A stretch of 64,000 nt of DNA from Cupriavidus pauculus (lineage in GTDB: Bacteria > Pseudomonadota > Gammaproteobacteria > Burkholderiales > Burkholderiaceae): positions 1-64,000 of the forward strand of contig NZ_VZOW01000015.1 of the NCBI RefSeq assembly GCF_008801835.1, written 5' to 3'. The notes under the pieces were generated by a model. It searched no databases. It had not been told where the DNA came from and saw only the letters and a program-made list of their open reading frames with translations. Shown here piece by piece: positions 53,253 through 60,472 of the stretch. The number at the start of each line of letters is the position of its first letter. The stretch's first letter is position 1. Made by a program: the position numbers and the translations under genes.

Positions 53253-54203
53253 ATGGCGACGCACGATGCCTGGGCCTTGGTTTGCCGTCTGTTCGCGGGT
53301 GGCACGCCGGTACTGCGTGCCACGCTGTCGCCACGCGAGGTATCTGCTTTGTCTGTGCTCGGCAAAACGGTCAGGCCAGCAGTGCTGGATCAGTCTTTTG
53401 TGCTCTGCCCCCACTGCCAGCAGCATCGGGCGCAGGTCTGGAGTGACGGCCGGGGCGGTCGGATCTGCCGTTGCCCGGAGTGTGGCCAGGTGCCGGTCGA
53501 GGCAATCGATGGTGCGGCATTGGCCCTGGATGAAGACTGGCTGCGGCAGAAAATGCGCCTCGCGCTCGACATCGAGAGTCGCGACGACGTAGATGATTTG
53601 GGCGACGGTGCTTGGCGGCTCGGTAACGCCCGCCGATCTCCGGTCGTGCTGGCCCGAGATCTGACGAGAGTGCTGCATGAGCCGACCTTGCTGGATCGTG
53701 TCCGAGTTGCGGGTAGCAACATCCGAGTCATCACTCCCAGGCCGCGCACGACTCGTGGATCGCCATTCGGCTCAGGAGTGGAATGGCTGGCGCTGGAAGA
53801 ACGATTCACGTTCTATGGCGGCGGGATCTCGTTCATCCCTTCGGCACCGTCTGCAGCGCCAGCAGTGGCCGATCCGGCCGCACCTGTGAACGGGCCATTC
53901 TCAGCGGACTTCAGGTGGGCGACGCTGCCGGACGTGCAGGCCACGCCGATCCGGTTCACCGATGGTCAGGCTAAGGTCTTCGAGTCGCTGTGGTCGTTCA
54001 AGGGAGTCGAGGTGGACGGAGAAAGGATCATGCAGCGCGCTGGCCAGAAGAGCGACAAGCCGATTGACCTGTTCAAGATCAAGTCGAAGGACAAGGGCAA
54101 GCCGGAGCACGAGGCTCGACTGGCGGCCTACGGAGCACTCGTCGTCACGCAGCAACGCGCAGGCTTGTATTCCATGCCTTGCGCGGCGGCAGTGTTGGCG
54201 TGA
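53253..54203 (+). CDS. Unrecognised 316-aa zinc-ribbon protein, second of a divergent pair
   Basis: A 316-aa protein with a zinc ribbon at residues 52-76 (LCPHCQQHRAQVWSDG, ICRCPECGQV). The C-terminal segment (TPIRFTDGQAKVFESLWSFK) resembles a helix-turn-helix and IDLFKIKSKDKGKPE is basic, so nucleic-acid binding is likely. It follows the 411-aa gene. No known domain beyond the ribbon. Confidence 0.7.
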   Translation: MATHDAWALVCRLFAGGTPVLRATLSPREVSALSVLGKTVRPAVLDQSFVLCPHCQQHRAQVWSDGRGGRICRCPECGQVPVEAIDGAALALDEDWLRQKMRLALDIESRDDVDDLGDGAWRLGNARRSPVVLARDLTRVLHEPTLLDRVRVAGSNIRVITPRPRTTRGSPFGSGVEWLALEERFTFYGGGISFIPSAPSAAPAVADPAAPVNGPFSADFRWATLPDVQATPIRFTDGQAKVFESLWSFKGVEVDGERIMQRAGQKSDKPIDLFKIKSKDKGKPEHEARLAAYGALVVTQQRAGLYSMPCAAAVLA

Positions 54204-54557
54204 CGGACTGCTGCTCCAAGCAAGCCCGACAACGAATGGCAATGGCACGCGCACAAATCATGGTCGCAAAAGGCCATGTGCGTGTGCCACGGCGAAGAAG
54301 TTAGCGCCGATTTCGAGAGAAGAGAGGGCGGAACGGAGCGCAACTGGGGATGTTCCTGCCAGACCACAGGACCCCGGTCGCACACGCAGAATGTGCGGGA
54401 ACCCCGCGTGGCATGCGGGAAGCACAAATGAAAACGCCCAACCGAGAACAGTTGGGCGCTGAATTTTGGTGGTGGAGTATAGCGCTCTGTCGAACTTTCC
54501 TCAATAACGCCTGTGGGTTGCTGCGGATGCCCGCGGAGTCACGCGGTTTCACCATCT
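54204..54557. other. Intergenic region before the polysaccharide operon
   Basis: About 350 bases. The only structure I can see is the terminator at 54435-54458. No gene, tRNA or IS fragment is apparent. It separates the + strand pair from the oppositely oriented polysaccharide genes, so both operons end here. Confidence 0.5.
54435..54458. terminator. Intrinsic terminator between converging operons
   Basis: CGCCCAAC (54435-54442) and GTTGGGCG (54451-54458) form a perfect 8-bp stem with an 8-base loop. AAAA precedes it on the + strand (TTTT on the minus strand after the stem) and CTGAATTTT follows on the + strand, so it may serve both directions. Confidence 0.7.
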
Positions 54558-55508
54558 TTACGTCATCTCTATTGATTTCATCCATGAAATAGTAGAGCCT
54601 AGCCCTTCTTCGAAGACGGTGCGTGGCCGCCAGTTCAAGTCTTTAGCGGCGAGCGTGGTGTCGAGAATGCTCACTGGCACGTCAACTGGGCGACCAGGGC
54701 GGCGATCCACTGGTATCTCCACTGCAAGCAGTTTACTAATCGAAGCGACGATGTCGTTGAGACTGCGCCCTTCTCCACTGCCAATGTTGAAGATGCGGCC
54801 AGACCCGTCATGGGTTGCAGCCAACATCAGCGCTTCGACCACATCGTCAATGTAGACGTAGTCGCGGGTGACGCTACCGTCGCCCCATACTTCGATGGGC
54901 TTACCGGCGAGCGCACGGCGGACGAATGCGGCGATAACGCCCTGATTCTTCAATGCCGTCTGGTAGGGGCCGAAGGGGTTTGCGACCCGCAGCACGCGAT
55001 ATTCCAGCCCGTAAAGGTGCTCGTAAAGCCCGAGGTACTTCTCGATTGCCAGCTTGCTGATGCCATAGCCGGTGATCGGGTTGGTGGGCGCCGTCTCTGG
55101 CGTTGGCACCTGGTCAGGGATACCGTAGATAGTGCCTCCGGAGGACACGAACACTACCCGTCGCACACCGGTCTCGCGGCAAGCGTCGAGCAGGTGCAGG
55201 GTGCTGGCGACGTTAGCTTTGAGGTCGGCGACCTTGTCGACGTTGGCACTAGCCGGCGTGGTGGCGTTCACCAGATGGAAGACCACATCGCAGCCGGCGA
55301 CAGCCGCCGGCAGGCAGGTGGAATCGGCGAAGTCGCCCGGCATCCAGTCACAGCCGCGCATTGCCTCAGGGAACGATTGGCGGCGGCCAAAGGCGCGCAG
55401 GGAGTCGACCCGTCCTACCAAGGCACGGCACAGGTTGGTACCGATAAAACCGCCTGCGCCGAGCACTGCGCAGCGCAGGCGCGACAGATTGACGGTGACG
55501 TTGGTCAT
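54558..55508 (-). CDS. NAD-dependent nucleotide-sugar epimerase/dehydratase
   Basis: A 316-aa short-chain dehydrogenase of the extended type. The Rossmann motif is GAGGFIGTNL, the active-site pair is YGISK with SSGGTIYG before it, and the sugar-binding ANPFGPYQ and VTRDYVYIDDVVEA segments follow. These match UDP-glucose/GlcNAc 4-epimerase-like enzymes. It supplies a sugar nucleotide for the neighbouring transferases. The exact substrate cannot be told. Confidence 0.88.
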   Translation of the reverse strand: MTNVTVNLSRLRCAVLGAGGFIGTNLCRALVGRVDSLRAFGRRQSFPEAMRGCDWMPGDFADSTCLPAAVAGCDVVFHLVNATTPASANVDKVADLKANVASTLHLLDACRETGVRRVVFVSSGGTIYGIPDQVPTPETAPTNPITGYGISKLAIEKYLGLYEHLYGLEYRVLRVANPFGPYQTALKNQGVIAAFVRRALAGKPIEVWGDGSVTRDYVYIDDVVEALMLAATHDGSGRIFNIGSGEGRSLNDIVASISKLLAVEIPVDRRPGRPVDVPVSILDTTLAAKDLNWRPRTVFEEGLGSTISWMKSIEMT

Positions 55509-56752
55509 ATCACGTCCTCTTGCGAGTCCAGGCGGCTCAGGATGTCGCCCACTTTACGGGCCTCAGTTCGCCAGTCGGTAGTAGCGGCGGTGGCGAAGCC
55601 ACCTCGGCGCAGACGGGAAGCCTCCTCCGGGTTTTCCAGTACGGTGCAGACAGCGTCGGCTAGCGCCTCAACAGTGGGGGCAGCGAGACGGGCGTTATTG
55701 TCGTTCAGCAGCCATTCAGTACAGGGGGCCCTGTTGCTCACCACCGGCGTACCGCAGGCCATCAGCTCCAGCGGCAGCAGCGACAGGTTGGTGAACGACA
55801 GTACCAGCGCCAAGTCGCACTGGCTGTACAGGTCGGGCAATTCGTCTAGGCTAAGGGTGCCGGCATTCTGGTGCGCAAACGGAATGTGGTAGCTGGAAAT
55901 ATCCCAGCCGGCAAAGACGACCTTCACACCCGGCAGGCGGCGTGCCACTTCATCCAGCACCAGCATCCCCATTTCGAACGCACGGCGCTGGGTCGGCGGC
56001 CGGGCATAGAAGAAGATGTGTCGGGTTTGCGGTTCCTTGCGCGCGCGCGGGGCATACAAGTTGCGGTCGAAGGAAAAGCCAAAAGCCTCGGAGCGCATGC
56101 CATATTCGGCCGCCAGCTTTTCCTTCAGCCATGTGCCAGCTGTGATGCCGAAGAAGCCGAAGCGGTAGGTTTCCTCTGCCCACGCATATTCGGCGCCGGC
56201 AGCGTAGAAGTACGGCTCGAAATCTTGAACGAAATAGCAACGGTGAACCGTTGACTGGAAGGCGCGAACGTAATACGCGGTCGTCCAGCTGGTGGCGATG
56301 GTGATGTGGGCTGGTGGCGCCGAGTCGATACCGAGGTAGACCTCGCCCCTGAGGGGAAAGAACCAGTCATTGATCTGCTTGCGCGCCTGCTTAGTTGAGA
56401 GCGGCTGCGGCTCACCCACCACCACGATGCGGCAGTCGAAGCCATCCTTCTCCAGGAACTGGACAAAACGGAAAATATTGAGATGACCGCCCGAGCCATA
56501 ACCAAATGGCGGAACCACCCAATTAATGGTGTTGCGCGGCGCGCTGCCAGGCGTAATGGGCGAGCCGACCGGATGATTGTGGACGAAGCCGTAGTGCTCG
56601 ATGACGCGTGCTTTCGCCAGCAGTCCACCGCCGTTGCCGCGCAGCTTCTGCAGGGTCAGCGCCACAAGAGCACCGACGCCATTTTTGCGACCGTAGTGCA
56701 GCGCGGTGCGGGAGCGGCGTAGCAGCGTGTGAAGCTTGGAGTTGGATGTCAT
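55505..56752 (-). CDS. WsaF-type rhamnosyltransferase-like glycosyltransferase
   Basis: A 415-aa GT-B protein. PPFGYGSGGHLNIFRFVQFL, VYLGIDSAPPAHITIATSWT and the GT4-like C-terminal segment DLALVLSFTNLSLLPLELMA resemble WsaF, a rhamnosyltransferase of S-layer glycan synthesis. The ATG overlaps the previous stop. The enzyme probably adds a rhamnose or similar unit to a surface polysaccharide. Confidence 0.8.
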   Translation of the reverse strand: MTSNSKLHTLLRRSRTALHYGRKNGVGALVALTLQKLRGNGGGLLAKARVIEHYGFVHNHPVGSPITPGSAPRNTINWVVPPFGYGSGGHLNIFRFVQFLEKDGFDCRIVVVGEPQPLSTKQARKQINDWFFPLRGEVYLGIDSAPPAHITIATSWTTAYYVRAFQSTVHRCYFVQDFEPYFYAAGAEYAWAEETYRFGFFGITAGTWLKEKLAAEYGMRSEAFGFSFDRNLYAPRARKEPQTRHIFFYARPPTQRRAFEMGMLVLDEVARRLPGVKVVFAGWDISSYHIPFAHQNAGTLSLDELPDLYSQCDLALVLSFTNLSLLPLELMACGTPVVSNRAPCTEWLLNDNNARLAAPTVEALADAVCTVLENPEEASRLRRGGFATAATTDWRTEARKVGDILSRLDSQEDVI

Positions 56753-57750
56753 TATTTTTCAGCCTTCCCGCCAGCAGCGCCCAGCCCCAGCATCAGTCGT
56801 TTGTCGCGCGATAAGCGTTGGCGCAGTCTTCCCGGCAAACGGTCGCCGCGGGCTCCAAGGTAGTGGCCGGCCAAGCGCATGAAATTGTCAAACGGGGCCA
56901 TCAGTACTGCCTTGGTCTGTGTCCCCAGCAGTCGGCTGCGACGGGCATAAGCCAGGTCGCGACGGGTCAGCGCGGCCCAGGAGGATACCAAGGCCCACGG
57001 GCTTGGGCACAGCACATAGCCGAACAAGCGGCGGAAGGCATAGGCCTCGTCGAAGCTGCGCTGCAGCCGCTCGAACAGCTCGTAGTTATGGCTATGTACC
57101 ACCACGGCATCGCGGGCATAGGCTTTCTTGTAGCCAGCCTCGATGATCTTCTGCGCCCAGATCTGGTCTTCGGCGAAGTCGACGTCGGGGTAAGGCAGCT
57201 TTTCCCACACACTGCGGCGGATCACTGCATTATTGTCGGAGAAAAAATGCAGCACCTGGCGGTAGCCCTGGTCCCGGGTGTAGCGCTCGGGGTCGTCCAT
57301 CTGTACCACTTGCCATGCGTCGAAGCCGGCAAAATGCAGCTCCAGTTCATGGGTGGTAAATGGATTGGCATCGGGATAGGCGATGTGCCGACCAAACACG
57401 CCCGCAATTGCGGGATCGGGCTCGATCGCCGCCACCATCGCCGCCAGCCAGTGTTCGTTCAATGGCAGCGCGTCCTGCGTGATCAGCGCGACAAATTCGC
57501 TGCGAGCCATGCTGACGCCGAGGTTGCGTGTTCGCCCGTGGCCGAATTCATTTGACGGGATGGTATGCAGGCGCACTTCCGGATAGCGCCGGCAGATGTC
57601 GATCGTGTTATCGCTGGAGCCAGAGTCAATGACCAGCACCTCGAAAGGCCATGGCGTATGCTGGGCGACCACGTGCTCCAGCACCTTTGCGAAGATCGCT
57701 CCGCCATTCTTAGTCGGAATCAGCACGGTAACTTTGGGGACAGTATCCAC
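56752..57750 (-). CDS. Family 2 glycosyltransferase (rhamnosyltransferase-like)
   Basis: A 332-aa GT-A enzyme. VTVLIPTKNGGAIFAKVLEH, VLVIDSGSSDNTIDICRRYP, GHGRTRNLGVSMARSEFVAL and the acceptor-site WEKLPYPDVDFAEDQIWAQ are typical of O-antigen rhamnosyltransferases. The usual DxD is replaced by QDA in LITQDALPLN, as in several of these enzymes. It sits between two other transferase genes. Confidence 0.85.
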   Translation of the reverse strand: MDTVPKVTVLIPTKNGGAIFAKVLEHVVAQHTPWPFEVLVIDSGSSDNTIDICRRYPEVRLHTIPSNEFGHGRTRNLGVSMARSEFVALITQDALPLNEHWLAAMVAAIEPDPAIAGVFGRHIAYPDANPFTTHELELHFAGFDAWQVVQMDDPERYTRDQGYRQVLHFFSDNNAVIRRSVWEKLPYPDVDFAEDQIWAQKIIEAGYKKAYARDAVVVHSHNYELFERLQRSFDEAYAFRRLFGYVLCPSPWALVSSWAALTRRDLAYARRSRLLGTQTKAVLMAPFDNFMRLAGHYLGARGDRLPGRLRQRLSRDKRLMLGLGAAGGKAEK

Positions 57751-57761
57751 GTTGCCTTGCC

Positions 57762-59315
57762 TTATTTGGATACCGTCAGATTACGGATGCGTCGCGCGAA
57801 CTTCCATGCTACCAGGCCCAAACCGCGTACTGCACCGAACACACGCGGGAAACGCGCCATACGCACAACAATACTGCGCACTGCTCGAACCGAACGCCGA
57901 TTCAGTTGTGCCGTCAGCACGGAATGTTCCGCACAAATGCGGACGATTTCCGAACCCATCACCTGCGCTTCTGCACGAAGTCGGTCAACCTCTGCATCCT
58001 TTGCCCTTCCAGCTTCGAGCGTATGTCTCATCACTGCCTGCAGACGAAAATTCTCGTAACGCGGAAGCCCACCCATATTACGAGCTAAGCGACGCATGGC
58101 CGGCCAGACCTTGTAAGTGCGCAACATCGATTGCTTGCGTACGCGGTACAGACAGTCAACCTGGGGAATGATGCCGATGCGGTACCCCGAAGAGACCAGC
58201 TTGAGGAACAGCGCCCAATCTTCCCACATCGATTTCTCGCTTTCATCCCACCCCCCAAGTTCGCGAACTACACCGGTGCGGTAACCCGAGTTGGCGTGGC
58301 CGAGGTTGTTGTCGAGCTGGGAAGCGATCACGCCATCGCCCAGCGGTCGATAGACATAGCCACCGAATACCTGTTTATTGAAATCGGCCTCCTCATCAAA
58401 CGCTTTTAGGTAAGGGACCGCTGCGGCACAGCGCGGCTCTGCATCCAGACGGCGAACGATATTCCGGACGAAGTCGTTCAGCGGAATATCGTCCGAGTCA
58501 ACATTGATCACGTACTCAGTGTTCGCTGCATTGAGGCCGGTATTGCGCGCACCAGCCAAGCCCTTGTTCTCGGAATGGCTGATGACGCGGTACGGCAGGC
58601 GCAGTTCGCGCTGCAGCAGCTCTTCGAGCTGGGGCGCGTAGCCCCGCTGCGAAGCATCGTCGATAAAGATCACTTCGACTGGCGGCATGCTCTGGTTGTT
58701 CAGGCCAAACACCAGATCGCTGATGAGGTGCAGGTCAGTGTTGAACACCGGAACGATGACAGTAGCCTTGCCGACCGGCGGGTGGGGCTGCATCTCAGAT
58801 CTGGTTTCGCCAAATACACGGACTGCTTCATTGACGGCCATTTGCGTAGCCATCATGCTGTCCAGGAAGTTCACGCGCAAGCGGTGCCGTTCTTCAACGG
58901 ACAGCTTGGCCAGGGCTCGCATGCTGGCCAGTAGCGAGGTTTCGTTCGGGTCTGCGAGCAGGACACGGTCGAACGGTGCGGCGAACAGCTCGCCCACACC
59001 GCCGGCGCGCAACATCAGTGGCAACACGCCGGCGAAAGTGACGTCAAGCAGCGCGTATGGATGGTTGTCCCCAAGATAAGGCATCACGCAGAAGCTTTTG
59101 TTTGCATAGCTGCGTAGCTTGTCCATAGCTGCGCTGCGGTTCAGCGAAGTGAATTCTTCCACTTCGAACTGGGAGCGTAGCAGGTTCAGTCGCGCCAGGT
59201 CATCCTGGGTCTCGGCGACCTGCAGGCCGATGAAGACGATGCGTTTGATCCCCAGCTTCAGCAACTGCCCTTCATCTGCAGCGAGTGCAGCTAGGAACAG
59301 CGAATATCCTTTCAT
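57762..59315 (-). CDS. Bifunctional glycosyltransferase missing its N-terminal half
   Basis: A 517-aa product. Residues 1-150 are the C-terminal half of a GT-B transferase (KGYSLFLAALAADE, VMPYLGDNHPYALLDVTFAG, VLLADPNETSLLASM), whose N-terminal half is absent. Residues 185-400 are a complete GT-A domain (ATVIVPVFNTDLHLISDLVF, NSENKGLAGARNTG-like segment, NVDSDDIPLNDF). The frame is closed by a stop seven codons upstream of the ATG, so the 5' end has been cut away near 59330. The GT-A half may still work. Confidence 0.75.
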   Translation of the reverse strand: MKGYSLFLAALAADEGQLLKLGIKRIVFIGLQVAETQDDLARLNLLRSQFEVEEFTSLNRSAAMDKLRSYANKSFCVMPYLGDNHPYALLDVTFAGVLPLMLRAGGVGELFAAPFDRVLLADPNETSLLASMRALAKLSVEERHRLRVNFLDSMMATQMAVNEAVRVFGETRSEMQPHPPVGKATVIVPVFNTDLHLISDLVFGLNNQSMPPVEVIFIDDASQRGYAPQLEELLQRELRLPYRVISHSENKGLAGARNTGLNAANTEYVINVDSDDIPLNDFVRNIVRRLDAEPRCAAAVPYLKAFDEEADFNKQVFGGYVYRPLGDGVIASQLDNNLGHANSGYRTGVVRELGGWDESEKSMWEDWALFLKLVSSGYRIGIIPQVDCLYRVRKQSMLRTYKVWPAMRRLARNMGGLPRYENFRLQAVMRHTLEAGRAKDAEVDRLRAEAQVMGSEIVRICAEHSVLTAQLNRRSVRAVRSIVVRMARFPRVFGAVRGLGLVAWKFARRIRNLTVSK

Positions 59316-59502
59316 GGTGGAACACCGGCGGAATCAGCGGCACCCAAGCCTCGCATGAGGCGCAGTGCTAGGCGTTCGCCGGCAGGGCTCTAGTTCGATA
59401 CAACGCCAATGCCTATCTGATTGAGTTGATTCATCAACCCGCCTCCACCTGTGAAAACCCCAGCTCGCAACGCCCAGACATCCATCTGAGGCGCCCGACT
59501 TC

Positions 59503-59518
59503 GGGGGGGGGGGGGGGG
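59503..59518. repeat. Run of 16 G
   Basis: Sixteen consecutive G, 188 bases upstream of the glycosyltransferase start codon (poly-C in the direction of that gene). Runs of this length slip during replication. Either a contingency tract or a sequencing/assembly feature. Confidence 0.8.
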
Positions 59519-59650
59519 TACATCGCAGCCTCCCTACAAGACCGCAAACACCCTGCCATTGCTTCGAAATTATTATGACAAGTATAACCTCCCCATTGCT
59601 TATCGACAATGTTTACTGGTAGGCGCTAGCTGGTTCGCACAAACGACAAA

Positions 59651-59703
59651 AGACCCCGCCTTCACCAGCCGCCCAGTATGGGAAGCCAATGAAGACGGGG
59701 TCT
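59651..59703 (-). terminator. Terminator after the second prophage lysis genes
   Basis: AGACCCCGCCTTC (59651-59663) and GAAGACGGGGTCT (59691-59703) pair with one wobble mismatch, leaving a 27-base loop. On the minus strand the stem is followed by TTTTGTCGTTTG. It ends transcription of the holin-like gene that stops at 59746. Confidence 0.7.
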
Positions 59704-59745
59704 ATGGTTTACTGTTGTTGCGTTTGCTGCAGCCGCTGGCGTAGC

Positions 59746-60174
59746 CTACCTGGACACACCGCGCCATTTGTCGAAACTGCGCGCGCCGGTGTAGCCAAGG
59801 TAGCCGGCACCGAAGAGCCACCACAAGCTCTCGGGCACCGCGTTGAGCAGCTTGGAGAGGTTTTCGGCGGCCTGAAACACCTCGGCGGGCCACCAGATGC
59901 CGATGATGCTGCCGATCACCGACAACAGGATCACGCCGTAGATCACGTAAAGGAAGGTCGGGCGTGCCCGACTGGTCCACGGATCGGCCGAGTTGGCTTC
60001 GGCCAGGATGGCCGAGAGGCTGACCTGCATTTCCTGCAGGGCTTGTTGCCCCTCGGCCTGGAACAAGGCAAGCTTGGCTTGCTCGCGCTGCGCCGGGTCG
60101 GGAATCAGGCGGTCGATCAATTTGGAACCGGCTTCGAATAGGCCGGGGGCCAGGGTGGTGAAGATCGGGCTCAC
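59746..60174 (-). CDS. 3TM holin (gene-transfer-agent type)
   Basis: A 142-aa membrane protein. An amphipathic start (LAPGLFEAGSKLIDRLIPDP), a helical middle (AQREQAKLALFQAEGQQALQ) and the WTSRARPTFLYVIYGVILLS segment match the 3TM holin family of gene transfer agents and phages. It starts with GTG at 60174, overlapping the DUF6127 stop. It would open the membrane for lysis, but no endolysin gene follows. Confidence 0.88.
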   Translation of the reverse strand: MSPIFTTLAPGLFEAGSKLIDRLIPDPAQREQAKLALFQAEGQQALQEMQVSLSAILAEANSADPWTSRARPTFLYVIYGVILLSVIGSIIGIWWPAEVFQAAENLSKLLNAVPESLWWLFGAGYLGYTGARSFDKWRGVSR

Positions 60175-60461
60175 TGGGGGCCTCCGAACAGTTTGATTTT
60201 GACGATGGTGCCGGCCAGCAGCGCCAGCACCAGACCGGTTACCAGCATCTTGACGAGCGTGAGACCGGCGGTTTTCTTGGCCTCGTTGAAGGCGTCGAGC
60301 AGGCTGCGCAGCTCGCGGATGTCGCGCGCGGCATCCGGCCCATCGAGCCCCACGTCGTACAAGGCGTGGCGCGCCCCACGCTCGGCAGCGCGTTCCAGCA
60401 AGCTTTCGAATTCATCATGGGGCATGACCACCATGCCATCCATCAGGTGGGGTTCGTTCAT
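60171..60461 (-). CDS. DUF6127-type membrane protein of the second prophage
   Basis: A 96-aa protein, MNEPHLMDGMVVMPHDEFES, with ARDIRELRSLLDAFNEAKK and a C-terminal helix ending KIKLFGGPQ. It is a homologue of 6233-6538 in the first prophage. The start at 60461 follows the tail-tip gene by 11 bases. Confidence 0.75.
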   Translation of the reverse strand: MNEPHLMDGMVVMPHDEFESLLERAAERGARHALYDVGLDGPDAARDIRELRSLLDAFNEAKKTAGLTLVKMLVTGLVLALLAGTIVKIKLFGGPQ

Positions 60462-60472
60462 GGGTTTTCCTC

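Larger units (their letters stand above)
59316..59745. other. Junction between the glycosyltransferase gene and the second prophage
   Basis: About 430 bases without a gene I can support. It holds the cut 5' end of the glycosyltransferase gene, the G16 run (59503-59518) and the prophage terminator (59651-59703). A minus-strand frame spans the run but looks like chance. Confidence 0.5.

Noticed and set aside
54204..54557. Possible tRNA or att-type sequence (GGTGGTGGAGTAT)
   Set aside because: No cloverleaf can be drawn and the T-loop consensus is missing. Only the terminator hairpin is supported.
59334..59609. Minus-strand frame running through the G16 tract
   Set aside because: The frame includes a poly-Pro stretch from the homopolymer and has no domain or start signal. 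It is more likely chance, although it would change with tract length.
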